Below are positions 27,345 to 35,944 of a stretch of DNA of 64,000 bases, one piece after another (position 1 is the first letter of the stretch; every line of letters starts with the position of its first letter). The position numbers and the translations under genes were made by a program. The stretch lies in contig CANNCW010000001.1 of the NCBI GenBank assembly GCA_947503345.1, forward strand, positions 124,001-188,000, written 5' to 3'. Origin of the DNA: an uncultured Kangiella sp. GTDB taxonomy: Bacteria; Pseudomonadota; Gammaproteobacteria; Enterobacterales; Kangiellaceae. Under the pieces are notes generated by a model. It saw only the letters and a program-made list of their open reading frames with translations. It did no database searches and was not told the origin of the DNA.

Positions 27345-27983
27345 TTACTCTTCTAATGCCAGCTCTGCTGCTTTTAATAACAATTCAGGTTGAATTCGAA
27401 CTTTAAAGTTTGGGTTCACATACTCAAACTTAATCACACCTTCTTTATCTAATATAAATACCGCTGGAACAGGTAAAATACTACGCTCGTCACTTTCTAA
27501 TGCCTGAGTCTTTCCACCGTGCTTTGCAATTAAATCCGAATACTTTTTAGGGATATAAAACCCTAATCCAAATTGGCGAGTTGCTTGCAAATTAAAGTCT
27601 GAAATCAACTGATAATCCAGTTCACGTTCTTTCATAGACATTTTCAAAGCATCTGGCGTATCAGGGCTAATGGCTAATAGTTGATAACCTAACTCCTTGA
27701 TCTTACCTTCAACTTCTTGGATTTGACTCAGCTGGGCATTACAGAATGGGCACCAGCCTCCACGGTAAAAAAGTAAAATAGTCGGCTGTTTTGCAGCTTC
27801 CTCTAAAAGCCTTACCGGAGTCCCCTTAGCGTTAAAGAGCGTTACATCAGGAATCGTTTCACCTATCAGAATCGGAGCTACTTTGCTTGCATCTTCTGCA
27901 ATGATGGTGCGATCAAGAGCCTCAGTAGAGATATTTGCCAGCATTAGCGTTATTCCAATCAATAAGTTAATTAAAATCTTCAT
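27345..27983 (-). CDS. Exported peroxiredoxin-like protein (AhpC/TSA family)
   Basis: 212 residues with an N-terminal hydrophobic segment (INLLIGITLMLANIST) that should export it. The active site is FYRGGWCPFC (Cys78 and Cys81), a CxxC within the peroxiredoxin-like fold, followed by LLAISPDTPD. Such proteins are annotated peroxiredoxin-like or thiol-disulfide exchange proteins; the resolving mechanism is uncertain. It is divergent from a TetR regulator, which may control it. A membrane-bound relative lies at 48679. Confidence 0.85.
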   Translation of the reverse strand: MKILINLLIGITLMLANISTEALDRTIIAEDASKVAPILIGETIPDVTLFNAKGTPVRLLEEAAKQPTILLFYRGGWCPFCNAQLSQIQEVEGKIKELGYQLLAISPDTPDALKMSMKERELDYQLISDFNLQATRQFGLGFYIPKKYSDLIAKHGGKTQALESDERSILPVPAVFILDKEGVIKFEYVNPNFKVRIQPELLLKAAELALEE

Positions 27984-28091
27984 AATTTTGCCTTAAGTTA
28001 GTTATTCTATTAACAGATAAGATATTAGTTCGTTTGTTACAGAAATCAAAATATAAAATTCTGTAAAATAGCTGTTCAATTTCTAGCCAAC

Positions 28092-28104
28092 TGACCAGCG
28101 GTCA
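28092..28104. promoter_or_regulatory. TetR-type operator candidate
   Basis: TGACC AGC GGTCA is a 13-base inverted repeat in the 176-base region between the divergent peroxiredoxin-like and TetR genes, 56 bases before the regulator start. Its size and symmetry suit a TetR dimer; assignment to this regulator is inference. Confidence 0.55.
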
Positions 28105-28159
28105 TTTAAAATGCACACTCCTGAAAATTAACGTTTGGAATCGTTAGAGGCGCTGATAT

Positions 28160-28789
28160 ATGACGACAGTTCGTGCATACTCAACTTTAGATAAAATAGA
28201 AAAGCGACAAGAAATACTTATGTCCGCAGAAGATCTATTTATTAAGCAAAAAGGGGTATTTCCAACAGTAAGTGCCATATGTACTTATAGTTCTATAGCA
28301 AAAGGAACCATCTATCTTTATTTTAAGAGTAAAGAGTCTATCTACCTGGCTCTAGCAGAAAATTATTTCGAAGAGTGGTTTTCTTCAAAAAACATTAATA
28401 CCGACAAGGTCTCTATTGATAGTGTAATAGATAACCTTTTATCTTATGTTCTTGAAAACCCTCATAAATTTAAGCTTCTTAGCCAAAATCATTTACTCGA
28501 AATTGACACAGACTCTAACGAATCCGTTAATTTTTATAGTAATTTAATGACATGGTATAACGAGCTAGCCGATTTTATTGCATCATTTTTAGATGCTTCG
28601 CCCGAAAAAGCCAAGCAATGGTTATTAGACGTTTATTTTTATATTCAAGGAAGCTGGAGAACTGCGAACCCAAATCCAGAGTTAAAAGCTGCGATGACAG
28701 GAACTCCTCTAGAAGCTTTCATTCCAAACTTTATCGCAACTAATCAAAGAGTTCTTAAGCTGTTGTGGGAGAACAGCTCACTAGATTAG
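28160..28789 (+). CDS. TetR/AcrR family transcriptional regulator
   Basis: 209 residues. The N-terminal helix-turn-helix region includes RQEILMSAEDLFI, FPTVSAICTYSSIAKGTIYLYFKSKE, a standard TetR signature; the C-terminal ligand domain is not recognisable. It most likely regulates itself and the divergent peroxiredoxin-like gene through the palindrome at 28092-28104. The ligand is unknown. Confidence 0.88.
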   Translation: MTTVRAYSTLDKIEKRQEILMSAEDLFIKQKGVFPTVSAICTYSSIAKGTIYLYFKSKESIYLALAENYFEEWFSSKNINTDKVSIDSVIDNLLSYVLENPHKFKLLSQNHLLEIDTDSNESVNFYSNLMTWYNELADFIASFLDASPEKAKQWLLDVYFYIQGSWRTANPNPELKAAMTGTPLEAFIPNFIATNQRVLKLLWENSSLD

Positions 28790-28792
28790 GTG

Positions 28793-29089
28793 TCATATGG
28801 TTTGATTATGGTTGTCAGAAACAAATAGATTTGTCAGAAACAGAGCTAAAACAAGCAGAGCTAAGTACACAATGTTTTTAGACTCTAATAAATAAGGCTT
28901 GATGGATAATACCCATGAATTATCCATCAAGCTATTAACAGCAAAAACAGCCATGGCTACACCAATAAAGCTCATGATCCCTAATATTAATAGGCGTGTT
29001 TGATAAGCCTTTTCTATACGCTTTAGGATGCCATCCACAAAATCTTGCGAAATAAGCTCTTGATGATATTTTAAAAATTTCTCTAACAT
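28793..29089 (-). CDS. Small two-helix membrane protein in an ECF sigma operon
   Basis: 98 residues, with hydrophobic segments at about residues 34-52 and 70-90 and a basic N-terminal helix (GILKRIEKAYQTRLL). It has no conserved motif I know. It follows the sigma factor gene by 18 bases, so it is a candidate anti-sigma or membrane partner, but there is no zinc-binding HxxxCxxC motif. Confidence 0.7.
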   Translation of the reverse strand: MLEKFLKYHQELISQDFVDGILKRIEKAYQTRLLILGIMSFIGVAMAVFAVNSLMDNSWVLSIKPYLLESKNIVYLALLVLALFLTNLFVSDNHNQTI

Positions 29090-29107
29090 AAATTCACCTA
29101 ACTATAA

Positions 29108-29650
29108 CTAGGCCACTAATTGACTTTTTTCAACCAATTGTTGCAACTTTACTTTAGCACGTTGAATATGGGATTTCACTGTCCCTAAAGGAATATCCGT
29201 AACTTCAACAATTTGCGAATGACTCATTTCTGCAGCCATAAAAAGCGTCATAACAACTCTTTCATCTGCTGATAGACGCTGCATCATTTTCTCAGCAAGT
29301 AAGTCTGCTTCTAAAGCACTTTGAGGTTCACTGATTAATATTGGGTCGTTCTCACCCAACTCTACCATTTGATGCTTTTGAATATGTTTTAAAAATAAAC
29401 GATAAGCAATGGTGTGAAGCCAGGATTTTAAACTTCCAGTACCTTTAAACGTATGCAGCTTTTGATAAGCCATAAAAAAGGTATCTTGAGCCAAATCATC
29501 AGCTTGTGCAGTATCACCAGCGGTCAAACGTCTTAAAAACTGACGAATTAAGGACTGATAACGCTCTACAATAGATGTAAATGCTTTATGATCGGAAGAG
29601 CTAATGGCTAATGCCACTAGCTCTTGGTCACTTCTCTGAGAAAGTTGCAT
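29108..29650 (-). CDS. ECF-subfamily RNA polymerase sigma factor
   Basis: 180 residues. Region 2 has LIRQFLRRLTAGDTAQADDLAQDTF and GSLKSWLHTIAYRLF; region 4 has MSHSQIVEVTDIPLGTVKSHI. It is distinct from RpoE at 23087. It lies in a three-gene unit between a DUF6249-like membrane protein and a small membrane protein. Its trigger and regulon are unknown. Confidence 0.92.
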   Translation of the reverse strand: MQLSQRSDQELVALAISSSDHKAFTSIVERYQSLIRQFLRRLTAGDTAQADDLAQDTFFMAYQKLHTFKGTGSLKSWLHTIAYRLFLKHIQKHQMVELGENDPILISEPQSALEADLLAEKMMQRLSADERVVMTLFMAAEMSHSQIVEVTDIPLGTVKSHIQRAKVKLQQLVEKSQLVA

Positions 29651-29660
29651 CGTCCAGTAT

Positions 29661-30032
29661 TTAGTCCTGATATCGATTCAGTTTCCACACTAATAAGAAT
29701 CCTGCGCCTAAGAAGGCTGGGAATATACCAATTACTCTAAATACTTCTTGTGGCTCCGAATCACTAAACATAAAGCTTGCAACAAAGCAGGCAACGCCTA
29801 AAGCTAGCATCCAGATCCCGCGACGAAGATCTTTAACCTTAGCTGGTTGAGCTGCTTTGGTATTACTTAACTTTTCTAATAACTCTGGTGTTAAATTAGT
29901 TCCATTCTCAACCGCTTTTTCGATGGTTTTTAAAGTCGCTACCTTATTCTTATGAGAAAAAGAGAAGTAACTAATAATAGTAATTGCCAGTGAAGCAAAT
30001 ACTGTAAGTGGGATCATGATTTCTGGGTCCAT
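29661..30032 (-). CDS. DUF6249-like membrane protein
   Basis: 123 residues with an N-terminal helix (about 5-24), a cytoplasmic linker with TIEKAVENGTNLTPELLEKL, and two further helices (about 73-92 and 100-117). The layout and the ExaVExGxxLTPEL-like linker match the DUF6249 family often found beside ECF sigma genes. Probably the first gene of the operon, with 10 bases to the sigma gene. Function unknown. Confidence 0.78.
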   Translation of the reverse strand: MDPEIMIPLTVFASLAITIISYFSFSHKNKVATLKTIEKAVENGTNLTPELLEKLSNTKAAQPAKVKDLRRGIWMLALGVACFVASFMFSDSEPQEVFRVIGIFPAFLGAGFLLVWKLNRYQD

Positions 30033-30112
30033 ATTTATACCTCTAATAAGTAAATTTGATTGCCTTTGTATATAAGAGTCTCCCTATTTAGGTTTTGGAT
30101 GCAAAATATATA

Positions 30113-30138
30113 AAAAAGTCCCGCAAAAGCGAGACTTT
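30113..30138 (-). terminator. Terminator after the first DUF885 gene
   Basis: On the minus strand AAAGTCTCGC and GCGGGACTTT pair around TTTT, with a single wobble, followed by TTTTTATA. Confidence 0.8.
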
Positions 30139-30161
30139 CCATTTTAAAACAAGGGTTCAGT

Positions 30162-32036
30162 CTATTTAACAGACGTAATCCATTTCTTAATCTTCGTTTC
30201 TAGAATGTTTAATGGTAAGGCTCCATCTTTTAACACTTGGAAGTGAAACTCTCTAACATCAAACTTATCACCTAGCGTTTCTTCCGCCAAAGTACGTAAT
30301 TCACGGATCTTCAGTTGGCCAATTTTGTAAGCTAAAGCTTGACTTGGAATGGCCATAAAGCGCTCAGCTTCAGATACTCTACGAGCTTCTGCAACAGGAG
30401 AATTAGCTTCCATATAGTCCAATACTTCTTGTCGTGTCCAACCCTTAGCATGGAAGCCCGTATCCACAACTAAACGTATTGCACGCCATAACTCAGCTGC
30501 TAAAGCGCCAAAATATTGATAAGGATCCGTATAAACCCCCATTTCTTTACCTAAAGACTCGGAATATAAGCCCCAACCTTCTATGTAGGCTGTAGTTCCG
30601 CCGAATTTCCTGAACTTTGGTAAATCTTCTAGCTCTTGTTGAGTAGAAATTTGAAAATGATGACCTGGAACCGCTTCATGCAAATATAAAGACTCTACAG
30701 CCCAAGATGGCCTTGCAGATAAGTCATAAGTATTAACATAAAAAATGCCTGGACGAGAACCATCAGGAGATGCGCTTTGGTATGAAGCGCCAGATGCAGA
30801 TTGCTCTCTAAATGGTTCAACTGCGCGAATTTCAAACTGAGCTTTTGGTATCACTTTAAAAGAATCTGGAGCAGATTTATCTAAAGTTTCACGTAAACTT
30901 TCATAAGCTTGTAACATGGCTTCTTTAGAGTCAAATTGAAACTGTTTCGAATTTTTTGTGAATTCAAAAAACTCTTGTAAGCTCCCAGTAAACTTAACTT
31001 CATCCATTACTTGCTGCATTTCTGCATGAATACGTTTTACTTCAGCTAAGCCAATTTGATGGATCTGTTCAGGGGTTAAGCCAGTGCTAGTTGTATTTTT
31101 AACCTTAAATGCATACCACTCTTTACCATTTGGTAGTGACACCATACCGTGAGTATCTCGAGCCGCAGGTAAATACTCTTTTTCAATAAAGTCATGCATT
31201 TTTCGATAACTTGGAACAACAATCGCCTTAATGGCTTCTATATAAGCTGAAGACAAACGTTTTGAATCTTCTTCCGAAAAATCCTTCGGCATCATTTTTA
31301 CAGGACCATAAAACAAACTTTTCTCTACGTCATCAACCACATGAGCTTGTAACTGAGGCAAAACTTTCTGCATCAACACTTTCGGTTGAACCACACCTTT
31401 AGCCATTCCTTCTTTCATATTGGCAATTGTCACATCAACTGCAGCAGGCACCTCAGATAATCGGCTAAGCCAATTTTCATAATCCTTTACAGTTTTAAAA
31501 GGTTGAGCTGACTGGCCAGAACCTAACATAGCGACAAAGTTGAAAGGATTATAAAATTGCTGAATAGGCTGTAAATGATCTAAAAACTTGTCTCCAGCTT
31601 TTTCAGTCAAACGTTCATCTTTAAATATTTGATAGCTCAACAAATCTTGACCAGATAGTTTTGAAGCGTCAATTTGGTTAATCTTATTAAGATACTCTTG
31701 ATTAAAAGCTCTACGTTCCGCCAAGCCTTCCGCAGTACCCATATCACCAAATCTATCGTTATAACGATTATCACCTTGGAAAGTCGCCATTATTGGATTA
31801 AGTTCCAAAGAACGCTCCCAATAGTTTTCGTAGAGCTTATTAGCTTTCTGAGCTTCAGTTACTTCAGGTAGTTTTGGATTTTGAACATTGGTTTCAGAAT
31901 TTGATTTCAGTTCAGAATTCACAACCTCTTTTGAATCATTTTCTATCGAATTACTTTGTTGCTGACTATCATTACAAGCCATAAGCAAAACACTTGAAAT
32001 ACTTGCTACCAATAAAGTTAATTTAAACGATTTCAC
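30162..32036 (-). CDS. DUF885 family lipoprotein, putative metallopeptidase
   Basis: 624 residues, GTG start preceded by AGAGGA. The N-terminus has a lipobox (VLLMAC, Cys21). The DUF885 core carries SPDGSRPGIFYVNT and LHEAVPGHHFQ (His453, Glu454, His459, His460), an HExxxxH-type metal site, with further conserved PxQALAYKIG near the end. Biochemically few members are characterised; peptidase activity is assumed from the motif. A close paralogue lies at 49619-51475. Confidence 0.88.
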   Translation of the reverse strand: MKSFKLTLLVASISSVLLMACNDSQQQSNSIENDSKEVVNSELKSNSETNVQNPKLPEVTEAQKANKLYENYWERSLELNPIMATFQGDNRYNDRFGDMGTAEGLAERRAFNQEYLNKINQIDASKLSGQDLLSYQIFKDERLTEKAGDKFLDHLQPIQQFYNPFNFVAMLGSGQSAQPFKTVKDYENWLSRLSEVPAAVDVTIANMKEGMAKGVVQPKVLMQKVLPQLQAHVVDDVEKSLFYGPVKMMPKDFSEEDSKRLSSAYIEAIKAIVVPSYRKMHDFIEKEYLPAARDTHGMVSLPNGKEWYAFKVKNTTSTGLTPEQIHQIGLAEVKRIHAEMQQVMDEVKFTGSLQEFFEFTKNSKQFQFDSKEAMLQAYESLRETLDKSAPDSFKVIPKAQFEIRAVEPFREQSASGASYQSASPDGSRPGIFYVNTYDLSARPSWAVESLYLHEAVPGHHFQISTQQELEDLPKFRKFGGTTAYIEGWGLYSESLGKEMGVYTDPYQYFGALAAELWRAIRLVVDTGFHAKGWTRQEVLDYMEANSPVAEARRVSEAERFMAIPSQALAYKIGQLKIRELRTLAEETLGDKFDVREFHFQVLKDGALPLNILETKIKKWITSVK

Positions 32037-32145
32037 GAATATTCCTCTTTAATTATCGACTACACCCTATCTTATCGCTAAAAATATAAAGCGCAATCAA
32101 CCAATCCACGATAAACATCTAATTTGTAAATTGTTATGTCAATAA

Positions 32146-32169
32146 AAAAGGCAGCCAAAGCTGCCTTTT
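32146..32169. terminator. Terminator after the secreted protease gene
   Basis: AAAAGGCAGC (32146-32155) pairs with GCTGCCTTTT (32160-32169) around CAAA. On the minus strand the stem is followed by a T-run. Confidence 0.85.
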
Positions 32170-32184
32170 AGTTTAATGAGTGAA

Positions 32185-34017
32185 TTAATTCTTAACCTCA
32201 TTAGAGTAGCCCGAGTCACCATTAGCGTTGGTTGCTTTGACACGATACTTATAAGTTTCTGAAACACCAGCGTCGATATAAGTGGAAACATCAGCTCCGA
32301 CTTCGAAAGAAACACCTTGTGAATAATCACAGGTTTTATTTCTTCCTTTACCTACTTCCTCACAGCGTTCAACAACAAACTTGGTTTCGTTGTTAGAATT
32401 ATCATTCCAATTTAAAGTAACATTTTTAGTAGCATTTCGACCTTTACCAACTTTAGTAACGCTCGCAGTTAAGTTCGATGGAGCTGCAGGAGCGCTTAAA
32501 CCATCATCAACTGAAATGCTTTGCGTAGAAGAGCCTGTCGCACCTTCGTCATCAGTCACTGTCAAAGTTACATTATAAGTTCCGCCACTGTTGTAATTAT
32601 GGCTAGCAGTTGCCCCAGAGCCTGATGCTCCGTCACCAAAGTCCCAGCTATAACTAGCAATAGAACCATCGCTATCAGAACTTGAATTGCCATCAAAACT
32701 ACAAGTTGTTAAATTACAATTTGCTGTAAAAGATGCAGTTGGAGATTGGTTACCACCAGCATTATCACCCACTGGAATGTTACCTCCAAAGAAGCTAGAA
32801 ACTTGTGGCCAAATATCAACAATTTTCACACCTTGGTTAGTGCAACCGCCAAAGTGATGCAATGCAATTACATTATTCGAGTTACGCGCTAGTACTGGAG
32901 AGCCTGAACTCCCTCCAATTGTATCGCAGAAATATCCCATATCAGTATTCGAACCACGTCCATTGGCGCTAACATCATCAATTCGGCATACTCCACCAGT
33001 ATTTTGATCCGACTCAATCGCTAATTCTTTTGGATTGCCAGAACCGTGCTGAGGAATATAAATTATCTCTTGATCTACCGCTTCACGTACATCTAAACCG
33101 AAATGTCCGTAGCCTTGAATGGAATTGAAATTATTAACGGTAAATAAGGTGTAGTCCAAAGTATAATTTGAAGCTAATAAAGAATTGCCTGATACTTTAG
33201 TTCCGTTACCATTAGCGTCGCCACCACCACAACTAGTGTTTTGATAACCAAACCAAACTTCCGTATTTTGGATACCTGATTGTGAAGCTACACAATGTTC
33301 ATTAGTAAACATGTGATTATTAGCACCTACTCTCCACGCCGTACATAAAGAGCTGCCATTCACTAAAATTCTTGCTACAGGACGAGAACGTTCAAACTCA
33401 ACAGGATGTGAATTTTCCCAACAAGCCACATCACGGCGCTCATTAACCCCACAAGTAGATTCGATTGTTACATCACCAGTGGGCTTTGCTTGCACGGGTT
33501 CGCTCAATGCCGCCTCAATTTCAGCTTCGGTAAAACCTTGCATGAATGAATCAATCACTGCAGCATGAACACCAGCTTTAAAGTTTGCATTTTTTCCTAC
33601 AAGCTTAACCAGTGCAGTGTCTCCAGAGATAGACATTGCTGAGAAACTTTTATTACCATTTTCACCTTTACTAGCATCAAAAGTAAAAGCAGAACGATTA
33701 TCTTTTGAATAGCGATAAACTTCAGTTCCATCAGGATTAGATACCTCAATATAGGCATTTGCAGGTAAGTTAAATTTTTCAAAGTGGACTTTAATAAAGC
33801 TAGCGCCTGGACGAGAAATCGTAACTTGATAATCTTTTTGGTTTCTACCTTCTTTATAGAGCTCTATTCGATTGTTAACTTTCTTTGCAATTTCAACTTT
33901 TTGAATTTCAAACTCTTTCTTCAAATCAGTATTTAATTGATACTCAGCTAGAACAGCCGAGCTCGAAAATAAACCAATCACAACAGCTAATGGTTTTAGG
34001 TGGTTTTTAATCCCCAT
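32185..34017 (-). CDS. Secreted trypsin-like serine protease with PKD and fibronectin-III-like domains
   Basis: 610 residues. Signal peptide about 1-24 (LAVVIGLFSSSAVLA). A propeptide-like region (25-190) precedes a lysyl-endopeptidase-like S1 domain with triad His241 (NEHCV), Asp288 (TLDYTLF) and Ser371 (GGSSGSPV). Disulfide Cys residues abound. A PKD domain follows at about 425-503 (SYSWDFGDG), and an FN3-like domain at about 511-610. It is a classic exported protease of marine gammaproteobacteria, acting on external protein. The two VGKGRN segments in the FN3 part are a small internal repeat. Confidence 0.93.
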   Translation of the reverse strand: MGIKNHLKPLAVVIGLFSSSAVLAEYQLNTDLKKEFEIQKVEIAKKVNNRIELYKEGRNQKDYQVTISRPGASFIKVHFEKFNLPANAYIEVSNPDGTEVYRYSKDNRSAFTFDASKGENGNKSFSAMSISGDTALVKLVGKNANFKAGVHAAVIDSFMQGFTEAEIEAALSEPVQAKPTGDVTIESTCGVNERRDVACWENSHPVEFERSRPVARILVNGSSLCTAWRVGANNHMFTNEHCVASQSGIQNTEVWFGYQNTSCGGGDANGNGTKVSGNSLLASNYTLDYTLFTVNNFNSIQGYGHFGLDVREAVDQEIIYIPQHGSGNPKELAIESDQNTGGVCRIDDVSANGRGSNTDMGYFCDTIGGSSGSPVLARNSNNVIALHHFGGCTNQGVKIVDIWPQVSSFFGGNIPVGDNAGGNQSPTASFTANCNLTTCSFDGNSSSDSDGSIASYSWDFGDGASGSGATASHNYNSGGTYNVTLTVTDDEGATGSSTQSISVDDGLSAPAAPSNLTASVTKVGKGRNATKNVTLNWNDNSNNETKFVVERCEEVGKGRNKTCDYSQGVSFEVGADVSTYIDAGVSETYKYRVKATNANGDSGYSNEVKN

Positions 34018-34321
34018 ATTCTACCCCTTCCTTAATTGTTTAAAGTTAGTTATAAAAAAAACCTCACAACCAACACTATTAAAGCAACTAAGAAAGTTCA
34101 AACTTCAGTTATCCAAAATTTGAACAAGGACACACAGTGTCCAACCTTTTTACATAAAAAATCAATATTAATGCATCAATGACTTGCAAAAAAAACGCTC
34201 TGCTTAGTTTAGTAGTAATGCTTTGTTACATTTACTGATTATTTTTATTAAACCATTTGCATCTAATAGCCATCTTATGGGCATCTATTTACAGAACGCT
34301 CATAAAACAAGAGGGAAAACC
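34018..34321. promoter_or_regulatory. Divergent regulatory region between the protease and the repeat-protein gene
   Basis: 304 bases without a gene. Two symmetric elements stand out: GGACAC ACA GTGTCC at 34128-34142, and GTTCAAA (34096-34102) with TTTGAAC (34119-34125). Either may be an operator. AT-rich stretches compatible with promoters lie on both sides, and GAGGGA (ribosome site) lies just before the ATG at 34322. Confidence 0.45.
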
Positions 34322-35131
34322 ATGAACAAAATCATCAAACCTTTAGCAATCGCAACTTCGATCTTAGCAACGTCATCGGCTTTTGCGTTAGAAACAGAAC
34401 GTGAACTAACACTCGATACAAAAGAGCTACAAGAAGTCCTAGTAGATACTGGTGCAGGTTCTTTAACCGTAAAAGGTCAAACTGGGCTAGATAGGATCAA
34501 AGTATCTGCTGAAATCATTGTTGACGGTGTTGACGACGATGAAGCGCAAGAATGGCTGGAAGATTATATGGATTTATCCGTTCGAAACGAAAATGGTAAA
34601 GCCATCGTTTGTGCTCGTTTTGGGTATCAAAAAAATGCAGATTGCTCAGCTAAAAAGCGCTTAAAGAATAGCTGGTTTGGTTGGAACAGTGAAAGAAAAA
34701 TCAATTTAACTGTTTATGTCCCTGCAAACTTAGCCCTTGAAGTTGATGATGGATCTGGCCATACCGAAATTTCTGATATCCAAGCAGATACTTTTGTAGA
34801 TGATGGCTCTGGACACATAACGGTTACCAATATTCAAGGCAACCTTACCTTAGATGACGGTTCTGGCGACTTAACTGTTGAGAAAGTTACTGGCGATATT
34901 TTTATTGATGATGGTTCTGGCTCAATCAAAATTGATCAGGTTACTGGCGAAGTTAAAATTGAAGATGGCTCAGGTGGCATTAAAGTGACCAACATTACTA
35001 AAGAAGTCTATATTGACGATGGCTCTGGCTCTATTTCAGCTTGTCACCTTGGTGACGACCTAACCGTAGACGATGGCTCTGGTAGCGTTGACACCTGCGA
35101 AGATATAAAAGGCAAAGTAACTATCAAATAA
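34322..35131 (+). CDS. Exported beta-solenoid-like protein with seven DDGSG repeats
   Basis: 269 residues from ATG 34322 (GAGGGA upstream). Signal peptide about 1-22 (LAIATSILATSSAFA). A non-repetitive domain resembling DUF4097/DUF2807 adhesin-like proteins is followed by seven consecutive repeats of 18 residues, each starting D/E-DGSG and then alternating hydrophobic residues, as in right-handed beta-helix stacks. Two Cys occur near the end. It is probably periplasmic or surface-located. The acidic turns might bind calcium, but this is a guess. Confidence 0.85.
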   Translation: MNKIIKPLAIATSILATSSAFALETERELTLDTKELQEVLVDTGAGSLTVKGQTGLDRIKVSAEIIVDGVDDDEAQEWLEDYMDLSVRNENGKAIVCARFGYQKNADCSAKKRLKNSWFGWNSERKINLTVYVPANLALEVDDGSGHTEISDIQADTFVDDGSGHITVTNIQGNLTLDDGSGDLTVEKVTGDIFIDDGSGSIKIDQVTGEVKIEDGSGGIKVTNITKEVYIDDGSGSISACHLGDDLTVDDGSGSVDTCEDIKGKVTIK

Positions 35132-35168
35132 CACTGGTATTTAATAGAACTATGAACCCTTCCCTAGC

Positions 35169-35247
35169 AAGCCAAAGTCTAAATACTTTTAACCATTAAA
35201 AGTATTTATGTATCCTTCCGCACTCTAATCAGTGTGTACTTTGGCTT
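35169..35247. ncRNA. Three-stem intergenic structure, candidate structured RNA
   Basis: AAGCCAAAGT (35169-35178) pairs with ACTTTGGCTT (35238-35247), enclosing a perfect 12-pair hairpin (AAATACTTTTAA at 35181-35192, TTAAAAGTATTT at 35196-35207) and a short one (CACT/AGTG, 35221-35234). A strong terminator follows at once. The element could be the 3'-UTR of the repeat-protein gene, a small RNA, or a palindromic mobile repeat. I know no family it fits. Confidence 0.4.
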
Positions 35248-35250
35248 TTT

Positions 35251-35277
35251 GCCCCAGTTTTACTGGGGCTTTTTTAT
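35251..35277 (+). terminator. Rho-independent terminator
   Basis: GCCCCAGT (35251-35258) pairs with ACTGGGGC (35262-35269), followed by TTTTTTATT. Confidence 0.9.
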
Positions 35278-35360
35278 TAAAAATGCAATTATTTTGCATT
35301 TTCCCCCTGACCTCCAACCAGATGGACCTCAATTTTTAGGCATAATCAGTTCCAAATTCA

Positions 35361-35384
35361 TTCAGCGTACTCTTGTAAGCTGAA
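35361..35384 (+). promoter_or_regulatory. fabA operator candidate (FabR-like palindrome)
   Basis: TTCAGCGTAC TCTT GTAAGCTGAA is a 24-base inverted repeat with one mismatch, 15 bases before the fabA ATG. The AGCGTAC half-site resembles operators of the FabR unsaturated-fatty-acid repressor. No fabR gene is in the window. Confidence 0.55.
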
Positions 35385-35399
35385 ACTTTTGAGGTAATC

Positions 35400-35912
35400 A
35401 TGCAAAAATCATCATTTACGCGCCAAGAATTATTAGATTGTGGTAGCGGCAAAATGTTTGGAGAAGGCAATGCTCGTTTGCCAATAGGCAATATGCTAAT
35501 GATGGATAGAATTACAAATATCCAAGAAGATGGTGGCGCCTATGGCAAAGGTCAGATAGTAGCCGAATTAGACATCAATCCTGACTTATGGTTTTTTGGT
35601 TGTCATTTTGATGGCGACCCAGTCATGCCAGGTTGCTTAGGGGTCGATGCCCTATGGCAATTATCAGGATTCTTTCTTCCTTGGCTAGGTCACCCTGGGC
35701 GCGGACGAGCTTTAGGAGCTGGTGAAATTAAATTTACCGGTCAGGTACTTCCTAATGCTAAACTAGTAACCTATATTATTGACATTAAACGCGTAATCAC
35801 CAGAAAGTTAAAGATGGTGATTGCTGATGGTAAAATGTTGGTAGATGGTCGTGAAATTTATAACACTAAAGATTTGCGCGTAGGTCTATTCCAAAGCACA
35901 GAAAATTTCTAA
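35400..35912 (+). CDS. fabA: 3-hydroxydecanoyl-ACP dehydratase/isomerase
   Basis: 170 residues. Catalytic His69 lies in [16 protein letters not shown] and Asp83 in GVDALWQ, the FabA pair. It dehydrates 3-hydroxydecanoyl-ACP and isomerises the trans-2 double bond to cis-3, committing carbon to unsaturated fatty acids. It is followed by fabB after 32 bases, forming the typical fabAB operon. A palindromic operator candidate precedes it. Confidence 0.98.
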   Translation: MQKSSFTRQELLDCGSGKMFGEGNARLPIGNMLMMDRITNIQEDGGAYGKGQIVAELDINPDLWFFGCHFDGDPVMPGCLGVDALWQLSGFFLPWLGHPGRGRALGAGEIKFTGQVLPNAKLVTYIIDIKRVITRKLKMVIADGKMLVDGREIYNTKDLRVGLFQSTENF

Positions 35913-35944
35913 GGCGAGCCTAACGTCTTAAAGGTGATAATAAA

